Of a stretch of 64,000 bases of DNA, positions 42,538-51,920 are shown one piece after another. Below the pieces are notes generated by a model. The model did no database searches. It was not told where the DNA came from and saw only the letters and a list, made by a program, of their open reading frames with translations. The stretch lies in assembly GCA_910585905.1 (NCBI GenBank), contig CAJUID010000001.1:1-64000 (forward strand), given 5' to 3'. The position numbers and the translations under genes were made by a program. Source of the stretch: an uncultured Lachnospiraceae bacterium. GTDB taxonomy: Bacteria; Bacillota; Clostridia; Lachnospirales; Lachnospiraceae. Every line of letters starts with the position of its first letter. Within the stretch, counting starts at the first letter, position 1.

Positions 42538-44532
42538 TTACTTTTTCTGTCCATCCTCTTCTACTTCAACCGGACGGATTCTCTTAGTACGGATTTCCTC
42601 ACAAATCTCATTGATAAATACAGATAAATCCTTCTGCCCCTCATCACCGGCAAAACGGCTTCGGACAGAAACTTTCCCCTCCTCTTCCTCTTTGCCGCCA
42701 ACTACTAGCATATACGGAAGTTTGTCAAGGCGTGCTTCACGGATCTTATATCCGATTTTTTCTGAACGGTTATCAATTCCCGCATCAATACCATTTTTCT
42801 TTAACTCTGAAAGTACTTTATTTGCATACTCCTCATACTTTTCTGAAATCGGCAGGACACGTACCTGCTCTGGACAGAGCCAAGTCGGGAATTTTCCGGC
42901 ATACTTTTCAATCAGCCATGCCAATGTGCGCTCATAGCATCCCATAGATGTCCTATGGATAATATATGGACGTTTCTTATCGCCATTCTGGTCGATATAA
43001 TACATATCAAAACGTTCTGCAAGGAACATATCTAACTGAATCGTAATCATCGTATCCTCTTTGCCATATACATTCTTAGCCTGAATATCTAATTTCGGTC
43101 CGTAAAAAGCGGCTTCTCCAGCCTCCTCCGTATACTCCAAGCCAATATCATCTAAAATTTCCCTCATCGCACTTTCTACACGGTCCCATTCTTCTGCACC
43201 GCCCATATATTTATCTGGTTTTTCAGGATCCCATTTAGACATACGGTATGTTACATCTTCTTCTACACCCAATGTCTGCAGGCAGTATCTTGCAAGGCGC
43301 ACACAGTCCTTAAATTCCTCTGCTATCTGTTCTGGTGTACAGATTAAATGTCCCTCGGATATCGTAAACTGGCGCACACGTGTCAGCCCATGCATTTCCC
43401 CGGATTCCTCATTGCGGAACAATGTTGAAGTCTCACCCATGCGATATGGCAGATCACGGTAACTCTTCTGTGACGCTTTATAAACATAATACTGGAATGG
43501 GCAAGTCATCGGGCGGAGCGCATAGATATCCTTACCAGATGCACTAACCCCGTTCTCATCCTCATCATCCTCTCCAAGAAGGAACATTCCATCCTTATAA
43601 TGGCCCCAATGGTCAGAAATCTTATACAGATCAGACTTTGCCATAAGCGGCGTCTTCGTGCGCACATATCCCCACTCGTTATCCTCCAAATCCTCTATCC
43701 AGCGCTGCAATTTCTGGATCATCTTAACACCCTTCGGCATAATAAGCGGCAGTCCCTGCCCAATAACATCAACCGTAGTAAATAATTCCATATCCCGTCC
43801 TAATTTGTTATGGTCACGGTTTTTTATATCCGCCAGATATTCTAGATATTCTTCCAAGTCCGCTTTCTTCGTATATGCTGTTCCATAAATTCGGGTCAGC
43901 ATCTTATTCTTTTCATCTCCCCTCCAGTATGCACCAGAAGAAGAAGTCAGTTTAAACGCTTTGATTGTCTTGGTGGACATCAAATGCGGCCCTGCACAAA
44001 ACTCTATAAAATCCCCCTGCTGGTAGAATGTCAGGATATCCGTATCTGGATGCTCCTCAATCATCTCTACCTTATATGGCTCATTCCGCTCCGTCATTAA
44101 CTTTACAGCCTCCTCCTTAGAAAGCGTAAAGCGTTCCAGAGTATCTCCTTTTTTAATAATAGCTTTCATTTCTTTTTCGACTGCATCCAGTGCTTCCCTG
44201 TCAAGGCTTGGCATATCAAAGTCATAATAATAGCCATTGTCAATCGCTGGCCCGATTGTCAGCTTTGCGTCGGGATATAAGTTCTGGACTGCCTGCGCCA
44301 AAACATGGGCACAAGTATGGCGGTATGCCTTTTTTCCCTCATCCGAATCAAATGTCAAAATATTTAAAGTACAATCCTTATCAACCATCGTCCGCAAATC
44401 TAGTACATTTCCGTCCACCTCTGCCACGCATGCTGCCCTGGCAAGTCCCTCACTAATATCTTTTGCAATGTCAATTGCTGCCATTGGCTGCTCATACTCT
44501 TTAAAAGAACCATCTTTTAATGTTACTCTCAT
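42538..44532 (-). CDS. thrS: Threonyl-tRNA synthetase
   Basis: The 664-residue class II enzyme charges tRNA-Thr. It has a TGS domain (residues 1-60), the editing domain with HTCAHVLAQA (HxxxH), the catalytic core with motif 2 TLFRNEESGEMHGLTRVRQF, zinc ligands in MTCPF, SEGHLIC and IIHRTSMG, motif 3 TLAWLIEKY, and a C-terminal anticodon-binding domain (WLCPEQVRVLPIS). ATG at 44,532 has GAGG nine bases upstream; an in-frame ATG at 44,547 is an alternative. I looked for a T-box upstream and saw none. Confidence 0.97.
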   Translation of the reverse strand: MRVTLKDGSFKEYEQPMAAIDIAKDISEGLARAACVAEVDGNVLDLRTMVDKDCTLNILTFDSDEGKKAYRHTCAHVLAQAVQNLYPDAKLTIGPAIDNGYYYDFDMPSLDREALDAVEKEMKAIIKKGDTLERFTLSKEEAVKLMTERNEPYKVEMIEEHPDTDILTFYQQGDFIEFCAGPHLMSTKTIKAFKLTSSSGAYWRGDEKNKMLTRIYGTAYTKKADLEEYLEYLADIKNRDHNKLGRDMELFTTVDVIGQGLPLIMPKGVKMIQKLQRWIEDLEDNEWGYVRTKTPLMAKSDLYKISDHWGHYKDGMFLLGEDDEDENGVSASGKDIYALRPMTCPFQYYVYKASQKSYRDLPYRMGETSTLFRNEESGEMHGLTRVRQFTISEGHLICTPEQIAEEFKDCVRLARYCLQTLGVEEDVTYRMSKWDPEKPDKYMGGAEEWDRVESAMREILDDIGLEYTEEAGEAAFYGPKLDIQAKNVYGKEDTMITIQLDMFLAERFDMYYIDQNGDKKRPYIIHRTSMGCYERTLAWLIEKYAGKFPTWLCPEQVRVLPISEKYEEYANKVLSELKKNGIDAGIDNRSEKIGYKIREARLDKLPYMLVVGGKEEEEGKVSVRSRFAGDEGQKDLSVFINEICEEIRTKRIRPVEVEEDGQKK

Positions 44533-44616
44533 GTTAAAATACCTCATCTTTCTCGGTTTGATTATTGTTATCTAAATTCAGAAAAAATCTTGCCAACATT
44601 TCTATCCATTTGGAAA

Positions 44617-44645
44617 GGGCAAAACTAACGTTTTGCCCTTATGGT
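44617..44645 (-). terminator. Probable terminator after the chemoreceptor gene
   Basis: GGGCAAAAC-taac-GTTTTGCCC is a perfect 9-bp stem 35 bases past the chemoreceptor stop; the U-run is short, so efficiency is uncertain. Confidence 0.5.
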
Positions 44646-44675
44646 AGTACAAGCAATATTCTTTGTCAAGTAAAC

Positions 44676-46409
44676 CTACAATTTTACAAAAATTTCTGTC
44701 TCCTTTTTTAGAAGCCCCGCAATCTGCAAATTGTCCTGCGTTTCTTTTGAGATGTCCTGGATATCTGATGCAAGTACCTGCATACTTTCTGCAGTACCTG
44801 TTACCCCTTCTGTTCCCTCGACAATTGCCTGGCTGATAGAATGAATCGATCCGGCAATGTCAGAAACCGTATCTTTTAACACCGCTGTCTTACCTGCAAA
44901 ATCATTCATCACGCCTTCGATGTATGTCGCATTTTTCTTATATTCTTCACCAGCTTCAACGAAACTTTCAAAGTTTTGCAAGATAGAATTGTTCATATAA
45001 TCCACTAAATCATTCGCATGATCTGCAAGGTTATGGACTGCAGTCGTAATAATACTGTTGATTTTTTGGATATTATTTGCCGTCGCACCGCTGGCATCGG
45101 CCAATTTACTAATTTCATCGGCAACAACAGCGAATCCTTTTCCCACTTCCCCTGCCCTTGCCGCCTCTATAGACGCATTCAGGGCAAGTAGATTTGTCTG
45201 CTCTGCGATATTTAAAATTTCCCCAGTCAATGTGTCAATCTGGTCGATACTATTACTGTCCTCTATTGCCTGATTTAAGACCACTAATATCTTATTCACT
45301 TTTTCCCTTGTAACAGACATATTCGTACTTGCAGCATCCTCAATCTTCTCAGCATGGTGCTTCATTTCTTTTGAATATTCACTAATTTGATCTGTTTTAG
45401 TCGCCATATCAGCAACTTCATTGCTTACTGAGGACGCATTCTCATTAATTAATTCTGCATTCCTCCCAACTTCCGTCATTGTAGCAGAGAGCTCCTCTGT
45501 CAAGGCAGACAAATCTCCGACGCTATTATTGGACGTAATAATGCGCTCAGAAATCTCTCCAGCCCCCCGCTCAATTTTTCCAGAGCTATCTGATACAACC
45601 CTAAGAATGCCCTGCAATTTGCCAATAAAAGAATTTATACCATCCCCAAGCGCTGCGATTTCGTCTTTTGCAAAGACTGGAATCCTCTTGGTCAGATCAC
45701 CGTTTCTCTCATCAATTTCCCGAATAATAACGGATAGCTCTTTTTCTGCTGCTGTAATCGGATGAATGATTTTTTTCTGCACCACAAACACGGCAACTAA
45801 GATAGATAAGATGCTGATACAAATTGTCACAGTATTGCTCACCAAAGCCACCTTATACACAGATGCAAGCTGTCCCTTTGCCTGATCTGATGCCTTTTTT
45901 GAGGCATCAATCTGCGCATTAATCTCTTGGTACATCCCCTCCGCATATGATTTTAAATCTGTATTTGCAACAGCGAATGCCGTTTCATTTTGCGTATCAG
46001 CACTGAGTGCCATCATACGTGCAATGGAATCCTTAAACCCCTGATAATTTTCCTGAATCTTTTTATAGTTGCCGTTATGCGACTCCGACACATATTTCTT
46101 AAATGTATCTAACTTGTCATCTAACAATTTTTTCTGATCATTTATTGACTGAACAAGTGAAATCATTGTCTCCGCATCTGTCGCCACAATATGTGACAAG
46201 CCCATATTGTGAATATCTTTCATCACGCCCTGTATATCTGATAATTCTGTAATGCCCGTTAGATATGTATCAGAAATCGTGGTAGCCTTTTTATTGACAT
46301 TTCGGATATTGTTTACAGCCATTACATTAGATACTATGGAGACAACCCCTAATAAAAGCAGTGGGATAAAAATCCATAATTTTATACTGGAATTTATTTT
46401 CTTATTCAT
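44676..46409 (-). CDS. Methyl-accepting chemotaxis protein
   Basis: The 577-residue receptor has a membrane helix at about 10-30, a helical extracellular sensor (four-helix-bundle type) of about 155 residues, a second helix near 188-210, a HAMP domain and a long signalling coiled coil with tip LLALNASIEAARAGE and ADEISKLAD. It should report to CheA/CheW, which are not in this window. GGAGG lies seven bases before the ATG. It begins 19 nt after the solute-binding lipoprotein gene, so the two are co-transcribed and may work together in sensing. Confidence 0.95.
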   Translation of the reverse strand: MNKKINSSIKLWIFIPLLLLGVVSIVSNVMAVNNIRNVNKKATTISDTYLTGITELSDIQGVMKDIHNMGLSHIVATDAETMISLVQSINDQKKLLDDKLDTFKKYVSESHNGNYKKIQENYQGFKDSIARMMALSADTQNETAFAVANTDLKSYAEGMYQEINAQIDASKKASDQAKGQLASVYKVALVSNTVTICISILSILVAVFVVQKKIIHPITAAEKELSVIIREIDERNGDLTKRIPVFAKDEIAALGDGINSFIGKLQGILRVVSDSSGKIERGAGEISERIITSNNSVGDLSALTEELSATMTEVGRNAELINENASSVSNEVADMATKTDQISEYSKEMKHHAEKIEDAASTNMSVTREKVNKILVVLNQAIEDSNSIDQIDTLTGEILNIAEQTNLLALNASIEAARAGEVGKGFAVVADEISKLADASGATANNIQKINSIITTAVHNLADHANDLVDYMNNSILQNFESFVEAGEEYKKNATYIEGVMNDFAGKTAVLKDTVSDIAGSIHSISQAIVEGTEGVTGTAESMQVLASDIQDISKETQDNLQIAGLLKKETEIFVKL

Positions 46410-46428
46410 ATCCTATCTCCTCCTATCT

Positions 46429-47688
46429 TTACTGAATGGTTGACGCAGTAATCCTTTTTACCATCCGGTCCAACATTCCTTGTAAATCCTTCTGCGCCTT
46501 TCCAGATGCCATAGTCGTCCCGAATTCTGTAGTTGGCGTCCAATAGTTGCCTCCCAAACGCTGTAACTGGGAATATTCTGATTGTGCCAGCACTGCCTGC
46601 ACCGCCTGCGCCTGTTCTATTTCTGGTGACTGTGCTGCATTGATATTAGATGGTCCCTGCCCTCTCATCTGGAAACGAAGCTTCTGATTCTCTTCCCCCG
46701 AAATGTAGTTTGCTAATTTATGCGCCCACTCTTTATATTCAGAATATGGATTCACGCCGATCATCTTATATCCAAAAAAGCAAGACATCTGTACCTGCTT
46801 GCCGGCACAGGTATAGGAAGGCAGTATTGCAGCGCCATAGTCTTTGCCCATCATTTCTTTGATAGCGCTCTCGTCCCACACACCGCTGACGCAGGCAATC
46901 ACCTTTCCTTTCCGAATACCATCAATCCACTCTGTTGTATTTAAAAATCCAGGATTTCTTCCAATTTTTAGCAATGCCTCTGCCACATCAATTCCTTTAA
47001 TATCATTCTTTTTTGAATTCCAGTCACAAAAATTTGTCACTCCATCCTTATTTAGGCCAACCTTCAATCCAGTCTGCCCATAAAAGGAATACAAATACCA
47101 GCCAGAAGTCCAGTCCATTGCAAATTTCTTTTTCTTCTTTGCCGCAATATCTAACATCTTATCCAAACTTTTTATATCTGACTCATTGAAATATTTTTTA
47201 TTGTAGTATAAGAAATATCCATTATCTGCAGTAATCGGATAGCCATAGATCGTATTATTTACCGTGACTGCATCTACTGAAGCTTCCATATTATTTTTCT
47301 TAATTTCATCTGGATTTACCACTGGGTCGGCTGCCCCGCCTGCAACAATTGCCTGAATATCTCCATCTGTTGTCGTATAGACATCCGGCGCATTTAAGAT
47401 ATCGCCTAACATCTCTGGCCGACACTGTCCTTCTATCATTGGCGACCAGTCAATTGTAATCTTTGCCTCTTTTTCATGCTCTGTTATAAAATTCTGTGTG
47501 ACTACGGCAATATATTCCTTATCTTCCTCTCCTGCCCAGATTTTTAGATGAACCTCTTCCTTGCCCGACTGTACTTTTTCCGCCTTCTGCTCCTGGTTTT
47601 TAGGAACCGTATCTTTACCTGCACAGCCCACTGCGGAACACCCAATTAACATCATTACCGAAAAAAATGCAATAAATCTTTTCTTCAT
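46429..47688 (-). CDS. Extracellular solute-binding lipoprotein
   Basis: The 419-residue protein has a lipoprotein signal peptide (MKKRFIAFFSVMMLIGC, with Cys17 or Cys22 as lipidation site) and an ABC carbohydrate-type binding domain: HLKIWAGEEDKEY, ADNGYFLYYNKKYF, and the late NYISGEENQKLRF block. Such proteins bind sugars or oligosaccharides; malQ nearby makes maltodextrin possible but not shown. No permease or ATPase gene follows; instead a chemoreceptor gene does. The ribosome binding site ahead of ATG 47,688 is poor, but the signal peptide sets the start. Confidence 0.87.
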   Translation of the reverse strand: MKKRFIAFFSVMMLIGCSAVGCAGKDTVPKNQEQKAEKVQSGKEEVHLKIWAGEEDKEYIAVVTQNFITEHEKEAKITIDWSPMIEGQCRPEMLGDILNAPDVYTTTDGDIQAIVAGGAADPVVNPDEIKKNNMEASVDAVTVNNTIYGYPITADNGYFLYYNKKYFNESDIKSLDKMLDIAAKKKKKFAMDWTSGWYLYSFYGQTGLKVGLNKDGVTNFCDWNSKKNDIKGIDVAEALLKIGRNPGFLNTTEWIDGIRKGKVIACVSGVWDESAIKEMMGKDYGAAILPSYTCAGKQVQMSCFFGYKMIGVNPYSEYKEWAHKLANYISGEENQKLRFQMRGQGPSNINAAQSPEIEQAQAVQAVLAQSEYSQLQRLGGNYWTPTTEFGTTMASGKAQKDLQGMLDRMVKRITASTIQ

Positions 47689-47772
47689 ATTTTTGCTAGG
47701 ACTGCCCCAAGACAATCCTTTCCCCCTTTCCTTTTCATTCCAGGTAAGATTTGACCACAGACAAAGAAGAAA

Positions 47773-47814
47773 AGCTGCCATGCAAAAGACACCCCTATCC
47801 CCTGCACAGCAGCT
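47773..47814 (-). terminator. Terminator after the second chemoreceptor gene
   Basis: On the minus strand AGCTGCtgTGCA pairs with TGCAtgGCAGCT across an 18-nt loop and is followed by TTTCTTCTTT. It separates the receptor at 47.8-49.6 kb from the lipoprotein-receptor operon. Confidence 0.75.
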
Positions 47815-47844
47815 TCTCTAAATCTGTATTTCTGGTAAAATACA

Positions 47845-49593
47845 TTAATACTTCATATTATTTTCCAACAAATTGATATTCGGCTCGCTGTATTCCAATG
47901 TATGGGATGACATATTGCCAATCACGTCTTTTAACTGGAACCTTGACAACTCTTCCTCTAACCCCTGAGCCTGCCCTGAAAGCTCCTCGCTTGCAGAAGC
48001 ACACTCCTGACTTGTTGCCGAGTTTGTCTGTACAACTTGTGATACCTGTACAAGCGCCTGGTCAATCTGTGCGATTGCAGATGCCTGCTCATTGGAAGCC
48101 TTGGCAATATCCTCACTAAGCCCGGTAATCTTTTCTGTCATCTCAGAAACAACATGCAATGCCTCTGCTGTCTCCTTTGCAAGCTCCCCGCCGCGTCTTA
48201 CTTTATGTATAGAATCTTCTATCATTTCTGCCGTCTGGCTAGATGCCTCTGCAGAACGGCCAGCAAGATTGCGAACCTCTTCAGCTACAACTGCAAAGCC
48301 TTTTCCCTGCTCACCGGCACGGGCAGCCTCAACCGTAGCGTTCAGTGCAAGAATATTTGTGTTAAAGGCTATATCATCAATAACCTTGATAATCTTCTGG
48401 ATATTCTCAGATGCCTCATTAATCTCACCCATTGCACCAACCATTTCCTGCATACGTCTGTTGCCTTCCAGGACACTTTCCTTTGCCTGCAATACAATCT
48501 GATTTACTTCGTCTGCCTGGCTTGCATTGTTCTTTGTCTTTCCTGCAATATCTGAGATAGATGCTGCAATTTCCTCAATCGCACTTGCCTGCTCTGTAGA
48601 ACCTTGTGCCAATGTCTGACTGGCTGCTGCAATCTGGCTGGAACCATGGCTAATCTGATTTGTAGCGCTTCGGATTGTGCCAAATGTTTGGTTATCATCC
48701 CTGATAAGCTTAGACAAAGCAACACCAACCGCATCCTGCTGAGAATGTGCAGTAATCTCTGCCCGCAAATCTCCCTGTGAAATACGGTTCATCACATCAG
48801 CCTGATTCTGTAAATTATTTGTCATCTGACGGAATGAAGCTACCAAGTCATCCATTTCCGTTAAAGAGCACTCCAAAGAAAGCTCTACATTAATTTCACC
48901 CACCGCAATCTTCTTTGCAACACCTGCAATCTTAATTACTGGAATCTGAATGTTCTTAACAAGATATGAGATTACGCAGATACACACAATCATACTAAAT
49001 GCACACATAACTAAAAGGATAATCTGCTCTCTTGACACCTGTGAATCAAAATCATCCAGAGCTGATTCTGCCGCATTTTCAAGCCATGCAATTACCTTTA
49101 CAATACAATCTGCCGTCTGGTCTGCCGTCGCAATCCCGTAGTCGTTCAAATGCTGCCTTGCCTCTTCCAGTTTGCCTTCTTGTACCAATTTTACGCATGT
49201 GTCGGTATCTGCCGCATACTTATCCATTTTGTCACGGGTGTCCTCCAACAAATCCAATGCTTCCTGACTCTTTAAGGCTGCTTTTGCATCATCAAACTCC
49301 TTGTACATCTTCTCCTCAGTATCCGCAATTGTCTCAATGGCAGATTTCTGCTTTTCTGGATTATCTGCATAGAGATACAAAACATTACGTAGACTACATC
49401 TCATTTCCTGGAAATAGGAATACCCCATACCAGCCTGCCCCTGGGACTGCCCATACTCATGATACAATTGGTTTCCCATATTGCTTGCCTTGGTAATCTG
49501 ACTATAACTCAATGCTACAATGCCCAGCAGCAGAATTAATATCAGACCAAAAGAAAGAATGATACAAGTCTTGATTGAAATTTTTCTTTTCAC
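47845..49593 (-). CDS. Methyl-accepting chemotaxis protein
   Basis: The 582-residue receptor has a membrane helix at about 8-30, a four-helix-bundle sensor with a Gln/Gly-rich start (YHEYGQSQGQAGMGY), a second helix near 190-212, HAMP, and a signalling domain with tip NILALNATVEAARAGE and AVVAEEVRNLAGRS. A tail after the coiled coil (SSHTLEYSEPNINLLE) carries no CheR-type pentapeptide that I recognise. Translation starts with GTG at 49,593, seven bases after GGAGG. Ligand unknown. Confidence 0.95.
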   Translation of the reverse strand: MKRKISIKTCIILSFGLILILLLGIVALSYSQITKASNMGNQLYHEYGQSQGQAGMGYSYFQEMRCSLRNVLYLYADNPEKQKSAIETIADTEEKMYKEFDDAKAALKSQEALDLLEDTRDKMDKYAADTDTCVKLVQEGKLEEARQHLNDYGIATADQTADCIVKVIAWLENAAESALDDFDSQVSREQIILLVMCAFSMIVCICVISYLVKNIQIPVIKIAGVAKKIAVGEINVELSLECSLTEMDDLVASFRQMTNNLQNQADVMNRISQGDLRAEITAHSQQDAVGVALSKLIRDDNQTFGTIRSATNQISHGSSQIAAASQTLAQGSTEQASAIEEIAASISDIAGKTKNNASQADEVNQIVLQAKESVLEGNRRMQEMVGAMGEINEASENIQKIIKVIDDIAFNTNILALNATVEAARAGEQGKGFAVVAEEVRNLAGRSAEASSQTAEMIEDSIHKVRRGGELAKETAEALHVVSEMTEKITGLSEDIAKASNEQASAIAQIDQALVQVSQVVQTNSATSQECASASEELSGQAQGLEEELSRFQLKDVIGNMSSHTLEYSEPNINLLENNMKY

Positions 49594-49707
49594 TTCAGTT
49601 CCTCCTCATACTGTGCTTTTTTATAACATCATACCACATTTTAGAAAAAAAGAAATCCTTATCTGCAAAAATTTTTATTACCGATTATTTCCATTCTTTA
49701 TCCCACC

Positions 49708-51192
49708 CTACCGATTATAAAGTTTGCAGAATTTACAGAGCATTTTAATATGTTCCTCCGTAAATTGGCCTGGAAGCATACGCCAGCGCCAGTTGATTCC
49801 CACTGTTGACGGCAGGTTCATCCGCGCGGAATTATCTAGCTCCAGAATATCCTGCATCTGGAAAATTGCCGTATTTGCTATGCTGGCATACCCCGCCCTA
49901 AGCATTGCCTTTGGAATCTGCTCTTTCTTCTGGATATCCAGATAATTTCTGACATATTTCGTCTCTTTTTTCGACTTATCTTTATAATATCCTACAATTG
50001 TCTCATTATCATGGGTTCCTCCATAGACAATGCAATTTTTAGATGAAAAGTTGTGAGGAAGATATTCGCTTTTATTGTCCCCATCAAAAGCAAACTGAAG
50101 GATTTTCATCCCCGGCCACCCTGTCTCTTTGATCAAGGCACGCACCTTATCACCCACTACACCTAAATCTTCCGCAATAATAGATGCCCCTGCTGTTGCC
50201 TTTTTAATTACCTTTGTCAGTTTCTTTCCTGGTCCCTTGCGCCATTTTCCATTCTTTGCACTCTCACTGCCCGCTGGAATGGACCAGAAATTCACAACTC
50301 CTATAAAATGGTCAATCCGAATCACATCATAGAGAGCAGCATTGGAACGCATACGCATCTCCCACCAGCGGAATTTATTTTTTTCCATCTCCTTCCAATC
50401 ATATAACGGATTACCCCATAACTGGCCATCTTCACTAAAACAATCTGGTGGTACTCCTGCCACATTGATTGGCTTTTTGCGATCATCCAACTCAAATAAA
50501 TCACCATGTGTCCAGACGTCCGCACTATCCAATGCCACATAAAGCGGAATATCCCCAATGATTTTTATACCATTCTTATTGGCATACTTCTTTAACGATC
50601 TCCACTGCATAAAAAACTCATACTGACAGAAATTCCAAAAATCAATTTCCTCTTTTAAGAGGCGGCTATAATGTTTTACTGCACTTTTTTTGTGCATCCT
50701 GATATTCTCTTCCCAGGATAGCCATTCCTTGCCTCCAAAATAGAACTTTAATGCCATATAAAGGCTGTAATCCCCCAACCAGTATTTATTCCTTTTGACA
50801 AAAACCTGATATCTCTTTTCTTTCCGAAAATTACTTGCACGATATGCTTTGTGCAAAATTACAAAACGGTTATTGTACATCTTTTCATAGTCAATATCAG
50901 AAGGGTTGTCTCCCCAGTCACCAGAAACAGCATCCTCTTTTGTGATCAGCCCTTTCTTCATCAAGATTTCCAGATCAATAAAGTAAGGGTTCCCAGCAAA
51001 TGCAGAAAAAGATTGGTAAGGACTGTCACCAAAACTTGTCGGTCCCACCGGAAGAACCTGCCAAAATTTTTGCCCTGCTGCTTTTAACTGGTCAACAAAA
51101 CGATACGCCTCTCTCCCCAATGTTCCAATGCCGTATTTGGACGGCAGACTGCTGATTGGCAATAAAATGCCCGCTGCTCTTTCTTTCATTCG
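49708..51192 (-). CDS. malQ: 4-alpha-glucanotransferase (amylomaltase, GH77)
   Basis: The 494-residue GH77 enzyme transfers alpha-1,4-glucan segments in glycogen or maltodextrin use. Family text includes RAAGILLPISSLPSKYGIG, FWQVLPVGPTSFGDSPYQS, IIGDIPLYVALDSADVWTH, the nucleophile Asp in VIRIDHF, the acid Glu in IIAEDLG and YGGTHDNET. Length is normal. GGAGG is six bases before ATG at 51,192. It sits among motility genes, 69 nt after fliS, without other glycogen genes; this may be a location effect rather than function. Confidence 0.96.
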   Translation of the reverse strand, partial: RMKERAAGILLPISSLPSKYGIGTLGREAYRFVDQLKAAGQKFWQVLPVGPTSFGDSPYQSFSAFAGNPYFIDLEILMKKGLITKEDAVSGDWGDNPSDIDYEKMYNNRFVILHKAYRASNFRKEKRYQVFVKRNKYWLGDYSLYMALKFYFGGKEWLSWEENIRMHKKSAVKHYSRLLKEEIDFWNFCQYEFFMQWRSLKKYANKNGIKIIGDIPLYVALDSADVWTHGDLFELDDRKKPINVAGVPPDCFSEDGQLWGNPLYDWKEMEKNKFRWWEMRMRSNAALYDVIRIDHFIGVVNFWSIPAGSESAKNGKWRKGPGKKLTKVIKKATAGASIIAEDLGVVGDKVRALIKETGWPGMKILQFAFDGDNKSEYLPHNFSSKNCIVYGGTHDNETIVGYYKDKSKKETKYVRNYLDIQKKEQIPKAMLRAGYASIANTAIFQMQDILELDNSARMNLPSTVGINWRWRMLPGQFTEEHIKMLCKFCKLYNR

Positions 51193-51261
51193 TTCCCTCC
51201 ATTTTTTATATTCTTTTCTAGGCATTTGTGAACAGATTTACCTGCACCTCGCTGCCCTTTA

Positions 51262-51753
51262 TTATACCCAGTATCCCCTATTTGACTCATTCCCCTTTAA
51301 TAATACCTCATTTAGGGAACCTTTTCCATAGGTGAGCCCAGCATAAATTTGCTGTGTATTTTCCATTACTGGTCCAGAATGGTCTTCTTTGGCCACTTGG
51401 ATAAAGGCTTCCTTTAATTTCCCCATTACCTCTTTTACTGTCTCACCGTTCACTAATTTCTGGCGAAGTACAGAAAAAATCAATTGCTCATAAACATAAC
51501 GATATAGACGCATCAATTCCTCAGCTATGGCATAACGGCGGTCCAGACTTCCCATCAGCTCCTGCACAAAGCCCTCTGCCCGCTTTACATACCTTACGCC
51601 TTCCGACAATTCCCCTTTCGCGAAGCTTTGCTCAGCATCTTCCATTGCCACTAAAAAAAGCTCATATATAATTACCACCAACTCACTGCGGTTCGCCTGT
51701 GCAATCCTCGCAGTATACTCTTTCTTCTGATTTTGATCCACTATTAACCTCAT
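51262..51753 (-). CDS. fliS: Flagellar export chaperone FliS
   Basis: The 163-residue helical protein matches FliS: YTARIAQANRSELVVIIYEL, then a helix with RAEGFVQELMGSLDRRYAIAEELMRLYRYVYEQLI. FliS caps the C-terminus of flagellin in the cytoplasm before export. It is about 30 residues longer than most FliS because of a C-terminal tail (YAGLTYGKGSLNEVL). It lies immediately after the flagellin gene, which supports the call. ATG at 51,753 has AAGG upstream; ATG at 51,768 is an alternative. Confidence 0.85.
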   Translation of the reverse strand: MRLIVDQNQKKEYTARIAQANRSELVVIIYELFLVAMEDAEQSFAKGELSEGVRYVKRAEGFVQELMGSLDRRYAIAEELMRLYRYVYEQLIFSVLRQKLVNGETVKEVMGKLKEAFIQVAKEDHSGPVMENTQQIYAGLTYGKGSLNEVLLKGNESNRGYWV

Positions 51754-51801
51754 TTCTGCGCCTTTCATTGCACCAAAAAAATAGTTTCCAATAGAGCGAA
51801 A

Positions 51802-51840
51802 GAAACCCGGCGGCCAAAAGGCCGTCAGGCTTTCCTAAAT
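51802..51840 (-). terminator. Terminator of the flagellin gene
   Basis: On the minus strand GAAAGCCTGACGGCC-tttt-GGCCGCCGGGTTTC is a long GC-rich stem followed by TTTCG, about 85 bases after the flagellin stop and before fliS. Confidence 0.75.
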
Positions 51841-51920
51841 TCTACCATACGAGAAACGCCTCACAGCGTTCCCACCATACTTCACTTCCCGTCAACAATA
51901 CCCTATCTGTTTATTGCTGT

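Noticed and set aside
44533..44675. T-box leader for thrS
   Set aside because: Only about 140 bases with a short GGGCAAAAC hairpin, which fits a terminator for the upstream chemoreceptor gene; no T-box motif.
49594..49707. Inverted ACCGATTAT motifs as a flagellar-sigma promoter for the chemoreceptor gene
   Set aside because: The motif is on the wrong strand for the receptor and differs from GCCGATAA; it did not support a promoter call.
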